Of a stretch of DNA of 64,000 bases, positions 11,530 to 23,147 are shown one piece after another. How positions within the stretch are numbered: the stretch's first letter is position 1; every line of letters starts with the position of its first letter. Position numbers and translations under genes: made by a program. A model generated the notes under the pieces. The model had not been told where the DNA came from. It saw only the letters and a list, made by a program, of their open reading frames with translations, and searched no databases. Origin of the DNA: Areca catechu (taxonomy: Eukaryota > Streptophyta > Magnoliopsida > Arecales > Arecaceae); NCBI GenBank assembly GCA_021397845.1, contig CM038048.1:31990727-32054726 (forward strand), read 5' to 3'.

Positions 11530-13129
11530 TGATGGGGATCCAGGGCAGGTCCAGGTTCTTTTTCTATTTTTTTTTATTTTCTCAGATTTTTTTTATTTTT
11601 CCTATTCTCGCTATTCTACCTATTCATGCTATTCCACTTTTATCCCAATCTTATTCCCGATTTATTCCTACACTTTTCCATCTTCTCCCATGATTTTTTT
11701 TAAACTCCTAAACCCTAGCCGCCACCCCCCCGGCCCCAGATTCGGGCCGCCCGACCCCGACCAACCCCGCCGGACCGCCACTGACGCTCGCCGGCCCCCG
11801 CCCTCGCCGGAGAAGTCGCCGCCGCTGCCCACGCCCGCGGGAAGACGAACAGACATGGAGGCATCCACCTGCCATAGCCCATGGCCATTGCTGCCATCGT
11901 CGCCACCGTCGTCGGCCTGCTGCCCACCATCGTTCCCACTGCCCGTCGGCCCTCGCCCGGCCACTGGTGGGGTCCACCACCACCCACACCCGTGAGAAGA
12001 CGAACGGATGCGGGAGGCATCCGTTCGCCCACATGCATCTATGTGACACCGCCGTCGCCACCCGCCTGCCGCCGTCCTGCCGCCTCGCCGTTCACCGGCC
12101 AAGGCCTGGCCACCGGAGCCCTCGTCGGTGTCCAGGAGATCCCACACCGAGGGAAGGCCAAACGACATGCCCTGTGCATGCCGTGCCCCCTGTGCCGCCT
12201 CATTTGCAGCCCACCGCCAGCCGTCTGCCACTCACCGTTTGCTGACCCCATCCACCGCCTGCTTCCTAGCCGTCCGCTAGTGCCTAGCCAGAGTTGGTTC
12301 CCTCCATGTCCACAGCCGTGATATGAGTTTGCATGGATTTCAGAGCAATCCAATTTTCAGAGAAGCATGCTTTCTGGAGTAGATCATCAAGCCGACATAC
12401 TTCTCATAGCAGATCAGCACCATTTTTTATGCAATATGAATTTTGATGTAATTTATTTTCCTTTTTTAGTTTTCTTAGAGGCTAAGAAATTGAGGGTTTT
12501 GGTTTTTCTATAAAAAGGCCCCCTCTCTTCCTATAATAGATCAGATGATTTGATATAAATTTTTGAGGTTCTCCATTGGTTCCTGTTCTAGACTGAGACC
12601 CGTTTGCTTTCATTCCCTACTGTGTGGATAATGGGTTCGTTGGGGGGTGTGAGAGTCCTACTTTGTGGATGATGGGTTCGAGCACCCTAGTTATCCCCTA
12701 TCTCATCTTCTTTATCCCCTCGTGTCCTTTAAGAGTCACCCTAGCAGCCTCTATGAGAGCCCTACTATGTGGATGATGGGCTCGATGAGAGCTCAGGGTA
12801 GCTGGTGCTTTGATCCCTCGGGAGGGTAACTATGTACTTTGATCCCTCGGGAGGGTAGCTTTATGATTTGACCCCTGACTTTCTGTGTGAGTCTCCCCGT
12901 TAGAGTGAGTCCCAGGGCCATGAGTTCCATTTCTCAATCTCCCATCTCCATCTTTCCTTCGCCACCTCCACCAAGAAAATTGAAAACCAAAAGAGATCAG
13001 CTATTTTAGGGTTTTAGTTTGAGTCACCCTAGTCCTGGGAGGCTTCTTAGCCCTCCCATGGTCCTAGTTTGTTTAGTTGTTTCCCTTTCCCAAATAATCC
13101 AGGGTTTCATCGATTTTCACCCTGCATCA
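11530..13129 (+). mobile_element. Solo LTR (family X) inserted in TatB pol
   Basis: A 1600-bp block starts TGATGGGGATCC and ends CCTGCATCA, flanked by perfect CCTTT duplications at 11525-11529 and 13130-13134. The ends are inverted (TGATG/CATCA). TATAAAAA at 12509-12516 suggests plus orientation. A very GC-rich, CpG-rich block (about 11700-12300) contains two copies of a GAAGACGAAC(A/G)GA motif; downstream, short repeats of CTACT-TGTGGATGATGGGTTCG and TTTGATCCCTCGGGAGGG occur (12600-12860). Long frames in the GC block are low-complexity and not convincing genes. No internal retroviral domains, so a solo LTR left by LTR-LTR recombination is the simplest reading. Confidence 0.85.
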
Positions 13130-13608
13130 CCTTTGGTCGAGGTCGTCCGCCCTGGGATAATCCTCGAGAATCCTGGCCCCTGGCATGGCTTGAAAGCAAT
13201 GCTGCACTGGCTGGATCGCCCCCCTCATCTCCCTGACACCATGGGGCGTTGGGAATTGCACAAGTAGCCTCCGTGTGGAGACGACGACATCGAGCAGATT
13301 GAGCCCAGGCCGCCCAAGGATAACATTGTAGGCCGAGGAGAGCTTAACAACGGTAAAGGTTATCATCATGGTGCTTTGCCGAGATGAAGTTCCAACAGTG
13401 ACGGGGAGAGTGATCTCCCCTTTGACCCTTATAGAATTGCCCGTGAATCGGATGAGAGGGGTGTAGATAGGTCGAATTTGAGTGGGGACAAGATTCATCC
13501 TAGAGAAGGCATCGTAAAAAAGCACATCGGTGGAGCTTCCACTATCAACCATAATGCATTTTACAGGATGCTTTGCGATCATCATCTCGACAACCACGGC
13601 ATCATTAT
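13130..13608 (-). pseudogene. TatB aspartic protease
   Basis: The active-site motif is MVDSGSSTDVLFYDAF near 13535, followed by the flap/second-half segment MMITFTVVKLSSAYNVILGRPGLN (13280-13370). It cuts the gag-pol polyprotein. The frame is open from 13597 down to the solo LTR border at 13134. It is one frame away from gag: at about 13601-13607 a run of six A residues could have lost one base, since seven would keep gag and protease in one frame. A -1 slip on the run would have the same effect, but TatA shows no need for it. Confidence 0.88.
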
Positions 13609-14977
13609 TTACATTTTTTGTCCATCTTTCCCCTCCCTCATAAAGGGGAGTACATTTTCAGAACAGTCTACCCCTCGAGCCTTCTTGGATGCGTGCTCGG
13701 TTCCCCAGCATATCATCCCCACGGGCTTCTCGGTGGGTCGATTTTCAATTATCGGCGCTAATGGGAGAGCAACGAGCACCTGAGGTTCTGCCTGGGATCT
13801 GCCCCCCACGAACCTTCTGAGGTAGCCCCTCTTGATGAGTTCTTCAATTTCCTTCTTGAGGTTGCGGCATTTCTCGGTGTTGTGGCCGTGGTCATGGTGA
13901 TTGCGGTAATATTTGGATCTGTCATGGCCAACGGAATGCCGCATCAGAGGTGGGCACTTCAGATAGGGCTCGCCCTCGATCTCCATGAGGATCTTTGTCC
14001 TAGGGGTGAGGAGAGGCATATAGCTCTCTTTAAGGATGGGGGTGCTTCTTGGTCTCGGCCCCTACAGAAAATTCTAGGCTGGAGGTGCATGTTTCCGTGC
14101 CCTGGATGTCTCAGCGAGGGCCGGCTTCTTCGATGGGCGCCCATCGAGTTCCCGTCTTGTACGATCCACCTCCTCGGCATGGATGTACTTCTGAGCTCGA
14201 AAAAGGAGCTTGGCATAAGTCTTGGGGGGTTTTTTGTCAAGAGAGTAGGTCAAGCGGGAGGTCCTGAGCCCTCTTTTCAGTACTAGCATGGCGACAGGCT
14301 CATCAAGGCTATAAATCTCCAATGCGGCGGCCTTGAAGAAGGCCATGTAGTCCCACAAGGGCTCGCGATCCTGCTGCCTGATGGAGAAAAGGCTATCCAC
14401 CTCCCGGGATACCTTCCGGTAGGTGTCAAAGTGGGCCATGAACTTCTGCTCCAGCTGAGCAAAGCTCCCGATTCTCTCTAGCTCGAGGCGGGTGAACCAC
14501 ACTGGGGTCGCCTTCAGGAGAGTAGCGGGGAACGCGACGCAGAGGAGGGCATTGGTTACCCCCTGGACCCTCATTAGGGCTTTGTAGCTCTTGAGGTGGC
14601 CTAGGGGATCAGAGGTCCCATCGTAAGGGTCCACGTGCGGCATGTGGAACCAGTCCGGAATTGGCTCCTCTCGGACTTCTCTGGAAAATGGGGGACGGGA
14701 GTCATAGCCCGCCGACTCGCCAGCGGGGCTCTACATGTTGGCGAGTTGGCGGGAGAATTCTGCCAACTTGTGCTCGTGCTTTTCCAGGCACCTCTCTGCC
14801 ATGCACCTGATAGCTTCATCAGAAGACCCCTCCGCCGAAGGAGACGGAGGGCATGACACGAGTGTGCAGTGTCCATGACAGGGGGTCTCGCTCTTCCTGC
14901 CCTGGCAGGGTTTAGGTGCCCCCCGCTCAAGGTTCGGCGAGTGGCACTCCTCGTCAGCGGACCCAACTCGTGGTCTC
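13609..14977 (-). pseudogene. TatB gag (main part)
   Basis: Capsid-like gag. From right to left: a hydrophilic N-terminal part (CMAERCLEKHEHKLAEFS, 14740-14830), the retrotransposon gag domain (VDPYDGTSDPLGHLKSYK, FPATLLKATPVWFTRL, LEQKFMAHFDT, RQQDREPLWDYMAFF; 14260-14640), a basic stretch and a Tat-type nucleic-acid knuckle with YYRNHHDHGHNTEKC and LIKRGYLRRFV (13800-13930). One stop lies near 14072 between two pieces in the same frame, and another near 14733. The solo LTR at 14978 cuts off the 5' part, which continues at 17350. Nearly the same layout as the TatA gag. Confidence 0.9.
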
Positions 14978-17344
14978 TGTAGGGTTTGATGGCAAGGCGG
15001 AAACATAGATTTCAAAATTTTTATTTTTATCTTTTGAAATCTTCACCAAACCTTTAACCCAAGATCTCCTTAAAAGAATTAAAACATATAAAATGTATAT
15101 ATAAGATTTAATCTCAAATTAAGATACTAACCTGTATCACAAAATCCAAACTCTGAATCTCCACCAGGTGCCCAAATGTTCACCCTCCAATGGTGATCCA
15201 CATAGAAAAAGATGAAGACAACAATTTCTAGTTCTTGGCTCCTCTTCTTGAATTCTTTTTCAAGAATTCAATTCTTGGACTTTTAGGCTGAAATTTTCTT
15301 TCTTGAAAATTTCTTTTCTTCCTTCTTTCCTCTTCTTGAATTTTCTTCAAGAATTCCCTTTCTTGAATTCCTTTTCTTGAATTGAATTGGAAGAAAAATT
15401 AAGACAGGCAAAGTCTTAATTCAAGAAGGAAAAGAAGAAGAACAGATCCTTTCCTTTTTCTTTCCTTTACCGTTCAAGACCTTCTTCTTATTCTTGTTTA
15501 GGGTCAGAGTTTCGACAGAGGATATCTCTGTAAGGGAAACAATACCCAACAAGAACAAGGGAAAGGAGTATTCTGGAGAGGAAGAAAGGGAATTGGATCT
15601 CTGAATTATGTTGCATGAAAACCCCCGAGAACCCAACCCTATTTATAGATCTCAGAGGGGTGTCTTCTCAAAACAACGCAACCCTTTGAAACCCCAGGAA
15701 TCATGATCCCTCATTCCTCACGCATCCACTCAACTAAAAATCACGATTCTTCGATTTAATTTTCTTTTTTCCGACGAGGAGGACTCTCAGAAAAACTTCA
15801 GGAAGAATCGCGACTTTTGGAGACGGATTTGCGACCGAAAAGCGACGGATCTTTTCCTTAATTTTTTCTGGCCATCAGATCCAGATCCAAGGGTGCCAGA
15901 CAAGGATCTGAATCACCCCTTTTTTCAGATATTTCTCCGACGTTATTTTCTTTCTCACGCGTATTAACAGGAGTCCACGCGCGTGGACTCTTCTTCTTGG
16001 CACGTGCGGGTGAGAAAAGGGAGAGGGCGGCTTGGAGAGAGGGTCTCAGTGAACTTAATTCACTTGGGTTCAGCCATGGGTTAGCCCAATGTCCTAAAAA
16101 TTAAATTGGACCTTAATCTGGTTCAATTAGAACCCAATTAAGCCCAATTCGGAACCAAATTCGAATCTGATTCGAATAGAAATTTGGTCTGTAACACATG
16201 CTAGTGTGTTTATCCTGCAAACATGATTTAATTTCAAATTAAATCCTTCATCAATTTTCTTTTGTGTGTGACCCATTGGGTTCCACACCTAGCTAGCAGT
16301 AGGTCCGAGTGCTATTTGACTTAATTCGGTTAGATCTCAACTAAGCCGATTTAGGTCAACTCAAACTAGCTCGACTCGGTCAATTAGAATCTAATTCAAA
16401 TTAACTGATTTGAATTACCATGACTCAATCATATACCTACAAGACAAGATTGACATCTAGCAACGTATCATGTCTACCCGGAAGATGTGGAATTTTGGTG
16501 GAATTACCAAAATACCCTTCAGTGGTGAGTTACCAGGCAATTCAGTCCTTTGATCAACTTGCATCCCGAATATGATTATGAATATGGATGCTTGTCAAAT
16601 CCAATTTCATATTCATCCCTAGCTCAATCTTTATAATGATGATTCATTAATGAACCATTAGAAAATAACTCTAATGTTCATACTTTGATCAAAGGTTTCC
16701 TGAATCCATCATTTGAAATTAGCTGGATGCTATTCCCTCTTACTAGGGCTGATCAATTCCTTGTTGACCTACTCACAACCTCCATATACAATCCACCATA
16801 ACCAGTATCACCTCGTGCATGACTCAGTGTCATGATTGATTGCGAACCAAAGTATGGATTCATATATATAAGGTACTATGGTAGTCTCAGGTCAAAGGAC
16901 CACATGCACTACTCCCACTATGAGAATTATCTATTGACAAACAGATAAGGTTCCATTAGATATTCTCAATCTGGATCAATTCAGTGAACTCATTCTCTAA
17001 TGAACACTCACATCCTAGTATTAGTGTCAAACACAAGTGACTGTGAGATCAGTCACCCTCATCACAAAACATATATAGGATGTGCTGGTCTTACCGGAAA
17101 CATTGATCCCCAACTCAATGTCCCATCGACCAGGAATATTTTAGATTAGGGTTTTAAGGCTTTAGGTCTCACTGGTATGATCTCATCATAACCCTAGAAC
17201 CATAGCCCTAATCTATGGGGTTTATCATAAAATCAAAAAGACACAGCAAATGATGAAAATAATGCCTTTATTATAAAATGTCAATTCATTGATTTTGGGA
17301 TCAAAATACAATATTTCAATTGGCTTTCAGGGCACAATCTTTCA
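14978..17344 (-). mobile_element. Solo LTR (family Y, copy 1) in TatB gag
   Basis: 2367 bp, starts TGTAGGGTTT, ends ACAATCTTTCA, with perfect GTCTC duplications at 14973-14977 and 17345-17349. It matches the 18502-20941 element in reverse orientation over most of its length (shared ends, the TTTCGACAGAGG segment, the ATGTCTACCCGGAAGAT segment, the CTCACTGGTATGATCTCATC segment). A minus-strand TATAAATA lies at 15640-15647, giving minus orientation. No gag or pol domain is visible, so it is a solo LTR. The family is unassigned; the long LTR and the GGATATGCCCTA-type end in copy 2 resemble copia LTRs. Confidence 0.92.
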
Positions 17345-17786
17345 GTCTCTTTGCTGGGGTTTGATAGCTACCCCGGTGATCAGTGGCGGCCCGTGGCTAT
17401 GACGGCCTTCCTTGGAAGGAGCGCAGACCGTCGTGGGGTGCTGCGGCGTGTGCCGTGAGAGTCCCTGGCTGTTGGTGAGTACCCAAGGACTGTTGCTGAT
17501 GCTAAAGCTAGCGCACCACCGTAGCAAGAACTTGCACTTGCTAGGCAAGCATGGCCAGCTGGGCTTCCGCCGGAGTTGGCTAGATCAAGGTGGGCGGCGA
17601 CACTTCCAGATCGTGCGGGTCCCCTCGGAGGGGGGAACCCCCCGCGTGACTGGTGGAGGCTTCTCTCACTCGAGTAGTCACCATTCTCCGGGCAAGTTTG
17701 TTCATAGCGGGGATGGCCCTTCGAAGCAAGGGGATCCTTCTGATGGTTAGTCCTTCAGGTGCCCGCCCCTACCTAGCATGCCAAGC
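17345..17786 (-). pseudogene. TatB 5' leader, gag start and primer binding site
   Basis: The stretch between the solo LTR and the 5' LTR holds the start of gag, but I cannot fix the ATG because the frame is disturbed. Next to the LTR, after a 3-base spacer, the minus strand reads TGGCATGCTAGGTAGGGG (about 17766-17783), the expected position of a tRNA primer binding site. TatC has TGGTATGCCAGGAAGGGG and TatA TGGCACACTAGATGGGGG with the same spacer length. I could not match these confidently to a tRNA 3' end. Confidence 0.6.
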
Positions 17787-20700
17787 TGTTGCTGCCAAGA
17801 TCATTGTGGCCCGTAGATTCCGGTTGTGTCAAACTGCTTGCCCTCTTCCAGGGAGCTCCTTATCCCTTGAGACCTGTAAGAAACAATCGTTAGAGACCCG
17901 GGCCGGGGATCCCAGTAAAGGTGCTTCGATGGTCAAGTCGGAGAAGATCCAGGGGAATAGGACCTCCTAGTTGAGCCCCTCTTGATGGGCTCCATGCTAG
18001 GAGGAGTTAGTGCGGTGTAAGTGGAGATGAGTACGAGCTGGGAGAGTCTTTGGCCAAGGTGGAGAGATCCTCCTTTGTGGCCTTTTCTCTCTTCTCGTTT
18101 TCTGCTAGTGATCTTGCCTTGTTTTGCTTACCCTCAATGGCCTCTTTTTAACTGAACCTATCTCGGGATACTCTCCCCTCCCCGCTGGAGCGTGCAGCGG
18201 GGTACCGTGCCGTGGATGGAACATCTCTTCTGACATTCGATGGGGGAAGTCTCCGTGCATTCTGACATTCTCTCTGGTCGCCCCATTCCTAGAAACTTGG
18301 AAGTGCCTCGATCGGGGGGGCCGCTACCCTTGGGATTTGTGCCTTCTGGCTGTATGGATGGTTGGTGGAGGGCATGGCACCCCAGTCAGGGAGCTTTCTT
18401 CTCTTTCGACACGTGCAGTAGCGGCAGGGAGTTAATGCGGTATGGGGGGCACTGCCTCACGACTCTCAGGAGGCCCACCATCATTTTTGGAGGGGAAATG
18501 CTGAAAGGGATATGCCCTACAAGCCAATCTATGTTGTATCTCCCAAACCATTGTAATTGACAATATTCTAATAAAGGCATTATTTTTCATCATACGTTGT
18601 GTTTATTATTATATGATGAACCCCATAGATTTGGGCTATGATTTTAGGGTTATGATGAGATCATACCAGTGAGACCTAAAGTCTTAAAACCTTAATCTAA
18701 AATATTTCTAGTCAAAGGAACCTTGAGTAGGGGATCAGGGTTTTTTCGGTAAGACTAGCACATCCTATGTATCTTAATAGGGTGACTGCTCTCACAGTCA
18801 CTTGTGTATGACACTAATGCTAGGATGTGGGTGCTCATTAGAGAATGAGTTCACTGATATGATCCAACTTGAGAACATCTAATGGAGTCTTAGCTACATG
18901 TCAATAGAAGGTTCTCATAGTGGGAGTGGTACAAGTAATCCTTTGACCTGAGACTGCCATAAGTACCTTATGTACATGAACCCATGCTTTGGTTCAATTC
19001 TAATCATGACACTGAGTCATGCACAGGATTGATACTGGGAATGGTGAATTGGATATGAAGGTAATGAGTAGGTCAACAAGGAATCGATCACTCTTAGTAA
19101 GAGGAGATTGCATCCAGCTAGTTATCAATTGGATGATGATTCAGGGAATCTTTGATCAAAGTAAAGATATTAGAGATGATTTCTAATATCAAGATAATTG
19201 AATCATCAATATAAGATTGAGCTAGAAACGAATATAATATTGGAGTTGACATATATCCATATCCATAATTATATTCTGGGTGCAGGTTGATCGAAGGATT
19301 TAATTGTACGGTAACTTTCTACTGAAAGGTATTTTTGGTATTTCACCAGAATTTCCATATCTTCCGGGTAGACATGACACGTTGCTAGACGTCAATCTTG
19401 TCTTGTGGGCTGATTAAATTGAATGATCACTTATTAGGAAGAGTCCTAATTGATCATAATTGGGTAAGCCTGGTTTGACCTAAATCGATTAAAAAGAGTT
19501 CTAATCAAATTAGGTCAACTTGTATTCGAACCCACTGCTGGCTAGATGTGGAAGCCAATGGGTCACACACTTAAGAGAATTGATCAAGGGTTTAATTTTG
19601 TAATTAAATCATTTTGCATGATGACACTCTAGCAGGTGTTGCAAATCCTAGCTTCTATTCGAATTAGATTCGAATTAGGGTTCCGGATTGATTCAATTTG
19701 GGTTCTAATTGGATCTAATTAGACCCTAATTGAGGTTATAGGGATTATGGCTAACCCTATTGGCTAACCATGTATCTAGGCTAGCCCCCCACCCGCCCCT
19801 TAGCATTTTCATGCCAAAATGCCAAGAGTCCATGCGCTAATGGACTCTTGGCGCACCATTTGGAAGAGTCCATGACGCATGGACCCTTGGTGGGCTCCAT
19901 AAAAAACTCTGGTGTTTTTTATATGGGGTGGCTTCTCTTACCTCCTTTAGCGCCTCAAATGTCCCCCCTTGGATTGGAATCCAAGGGTTGATGCTTTTTT
20001 GAGAAAGGAAGGAAGCATTCATTGCTTCCCGGTTGCGCGAAATAACATCTCCTCGGAGATTTAAAGTCGCGACTCCTTTCTTTTAAAAACATCGTGACTT
20101 TTTATTTAAGAAAAGCCATGGGATTTATCTGGAAGGCCGTGAGAAGGAAGGATGGGGTGTGAGAAAATAAGAAAGGGCGTGAGAAGTTTTTCACGAAGAG
20201 TTGTGTGGGCGACTATCTGAAATCTATTTAAGGGGTCAGGAAAAATCAAAACCGGGTAATCTAAAATTTTTTCTTCTGCCTCTCCAAAAGACTCTTTCTC
20301 TCTTTTCTTGTTCTTGCACTGTTTCCTCTACAGAGTACACCTCTGTCGAAACTCTGCTACTGAACAAGAATAAGAGCGAAAGTCTCCGACGGTAAAGGAA
20401 AGAAGGAGTTCTGATTTTTATTCTTTCTTTCTTACATTAAGACATTCTTGTCTTAGTTTCTCCTCCAATTTAAGACAAGCCTAAATCCCCTTAGGACAAG
20501 GTCTTATCTTCAAGACAAGAGTGTCTTAGAGGGTTAAGGTCTTAGTGGAAGGAGGAGAAGAGATAAAAGAAAGGAAGGCAACCTCTTGTGTGGAAGAATT
20601 CTAGCCATAATCCGAAGAATTGAGTTCTAGGAAAAAGAACTCAATAGGAGGAACCATTGGACAAGAAGATAGTATTCTTGATCATTGCTCTATGTGGATC

Positions 20701-21379
20701 ACCATCGGAGGGCAGACACCTGGACGCCTGGTGAACTCAAATAGCCCGTTCATCTTCAAGATTAAATCTTCATCAATTTGGAATTAGCGGTTACAGGTTA
20801 GTACTCTAATTCTAATTTGCATAAGAATGTTAGTATTCATACATTTTAGTCTTATTAAGGAGTTCCTGGTTTAGGATTTTGGTACATAATAATTTCAATT
20901 TTTGAAATTACGCTTCCGCTGCGTTGCACCGGAACCCTACAAACGCTACTTCCCTGGCGGCTGGCACCCTGGCCAAGGTGGTTGCCGAGCTGGACCGCGG
21001 AACTTGGCTTTGCCGGGCTCAACTTCGGTCCATGAGACATGCCGTCGGGAGGCTTGGCTTGGCCGAAGTGGACGGCACGTGGCCTCAGGTTGGAGGGCTC
21101 GACCTCAAGGGAGCCCCACGCGTCGGAGGGCTGAGTTCGACCTCGGACCGTGGAGCTTGACTTCGAGGGGTCGACCTGGGAGATCATTCAGCCCAGGCCT
21201 AAGCGGTGCGACCTCCCGAGATCCGACCTGCAGAGGGCGGTGCCCGACCTCATTGTGCGGTCTCGGCTACCTGAGGGGGCTTGGCCCGGAGTGCAAGCCC
21301 GGGAGGCAGCGTCCACCATGGAGGCATACTCCGTCCTGGCAACTGGCAGGTGTTCCACGTCAGTGATCCTGCCACATCA
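17787..21379 (-). repeat. TatB 5' LTR, split by a solo LTR
   Basis: The two parts 17787-18501 and 20947-21379 together match the left LTR 2770-3935. The break lies at GGGAAATGC/TACTTCC of the LTR. The 5' LTR would supply the promoter for gag-pol; no clear TATA box was found in it. It ends CACATCA next to the GGATC duplication. Confidence 0.93.
18502..20941 (+). mobile_element. Solo LTR (family Y, copy 2) in TatB 5' LTR
   Basis: 2440 bp, TGAAAGGGATATGCC to GGAACCCTACA, flanked by AATGC (18497-18501) and AACGC (20942-20946), a 5-bp duplication with one change. Same family as 14978-17344 but opposite orientation. The probable promoter is around CTATTTAAGG at about 20223. The downstream part contains the TCTGTCGAAACTCTG segment and alternating TCTTGTCTTA/AAGACAAG runs (20440-20530). 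No protein domains. Confidence 0.9.
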
Positions 21380-21384
21380 GGATC

Positions 21385-23147
21385 CATCCATGAAGGTTCA
21401 TGCTCAACTTGACATACATCAACTATGGGTTCTGATATGCTGGGGTCTTCAAGATATTCCATATATGTCCTTCCAAGAAAATCGGGTGCCGTGGTTGCAA
21501 GTCTTGAAAGAGCATCTGCCCGAGAATTTTCTGTCCTCGGCACATGAACAATCTCAAAATGTTCTAAACTAGATGTCATGCTTCGGACTTTCTCCAAATA
21601 TTGGATCATATTTGGATTCCGGGCTTCAAAATCACCTTTTACTTGATTCATCACCGACTATGAATCGGAAAAAACTTTAAGCCTTTTTATATTCAACTTT
21701 TGGGAGATTCTAAGTCCAACAAGGAGTGCTTCATACTTTGCCTGATTATTTGAGGCTTGAAAAAAAAATCGAAGAGCATATTCAATAACTTGCCCATTCG
21801 AACCAGCCAGAATTAAACCTACACCGCAACTGTTGGCGTTCGAAGCACCATTGATATGTAGCATCCAAATAAACTCCGGATTATCTTCGTTACCTTCTTC
21901 CTCGACTCTTGGCTGGTCCTCTTCGGATCCCCATGTGCATTCTGCTATAAAATCAGCCAAAATCTATGCTTTCATTACCGACCTAGGCCGATACTCAATA
22001 TCAAACTCCCTTAATTTAATAGCCCATTTAGCTATCCTTCATGAGGTGTTAGGACAATGGAGTATGGCTTTTTAAGGTTGATCTGTCAGAAGCATAATAG
22101 AATGGGCTTTGAAATAAGGTCGAAGATGCTTTGCTGCAACTACTAGAGAAAAGATAATCTTTTGTACTTTGGGGTATCGGACTTCAGCTTCATGCAACAC
22201 TTTACTAGTATAGTAGATTGGCTTCTGTGAATGATTGACATCTCTTCATACCAGAACCGAAGTAACTACTTCATCTGTGGTTGATAGATATAAGTAAAGT
22301 GTTTCTCCTTCACAGGGCTTAGAGAGTAATAGGGGATTTTCCAAGTATTCCTTCAGTTTGTCAAAGGCAATTCTACAATCTTCTGTCCATTCAAAATTTT
22401 GAGTATAGCGGAGAACCTTAAAAAATGGCAAACATCTTTCTGTAGAACGGGAGATAAATCAGTTCAAAGAAGCAATTCTTTCCATTAACCTTTGTACCTC
22501 CTTCTTGCAAGTAGGATGCCTCATTATCTAAAGTGCTTGAGTTTTTTCTGGATTAACTTCAATTCCTTTCTTGGTGACCAAGTATTCCAGAAATTTTCTA
22601 GAAGTTACACCGAAGACACATTTGGTAGGATTCAACCTCATCCGATGATGTCTAAGAGCATCAAAAGATTCCTTTAGATCTGTAATATGATCAAACTTAT
22701 GAAACTTTTCATAATCATATCGTCAACATAAGCTTCTATATTTCTTCCAATCTAATTTTTGAAGACTTTGTTGATGAGCCTTTGGAAAGTTGTCCCAGCA
22801 TTCTTCAAACCAAATGGCATCACTTTATAACAATAAAGCCCTTTCTCTATAACAAAAGCAATCTTCTCTTCATCTTCAAGATCCATTCGGATCTGGTTAT
22901 AGCCTGAGAAGGCATCCATAAAACTTAATGACTGATGACCAGCCGTAGCATCAACTAGCTGATCAATTTTTGGCAAAGGGAAACTGTTCTTCGGATATGC
23001 CTTGTTGAGGTCCGTATAATCTATTCAAATCCTCCATTTGCTATTTGATTTTTTCACTATGACCACATTCGCCAGCCAATCCGGATATTGGACCTCTCTT
23101 ATGAAGTTGGCTTCAAGCAATTTATTAACTTCTTCATCAATAGCCTT
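21385..23147 (-). pseudogene. TatA reverse transcriptase and RNase H/aRNase H
   Basis: RT (about 22450-23147): DAFSGYNQIRM and PFGLKNAGTTFQRL, then a YVDD box at 22719-22730, a Val variant of the YMDD seen in TatB. A one-base frame change lies near 22700. RNase H follows (22000-22440). The aRNase H-like module (21385-21960) shows HINGASNANSCGVGLIL (Asn replacing the first catalytic Asp), NNQAKYEALLVGL (Lys replacing Glu) and KVFSDS. A TAG near 21659 breaks it, then NQVKGDFEARN and NSRADALSRLA continue to the TatB border. The active-site changes and stops show long decay. Confidence 0.88.

Larger units (their letters stand above)
2770..21379 (-). mobile_element. TatB: full-length Ty3/gypsy Tat-type element
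   Basis: The element begins TGTTGCC at 2770 and ends CACATCA at 21379, flanked by the perfect 5-bp duplication GGATC at 2765-2769 and 21380-21384. Direct LTRs of about 1.15 kb (2770-3935; 17787-18501 plus 20947-21379) enclose a primer binding site, gag, protease, RT, RNase H, aRNase H, integrase, an 85-bp tandem array, an antisense gene and a polypurine tract. gag-pol runs on the minus strand, so the 3' LTR is on the left. Three solo LTRs interrupt it (5' LTR, gag, protease/RT). About 12.2 kb remains once those are removed. GC-rich compared with the copia elements. Stop codons occur throughout pol. Confidence 0.95.

Noticed and set aside
11668..12353. Several overlapping Gly/Arg/Pro-rich frames of 90-190 codons
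   Set aside because: GC-rich block of solo LTR X; stops are rare in such composition and no domain is seen.
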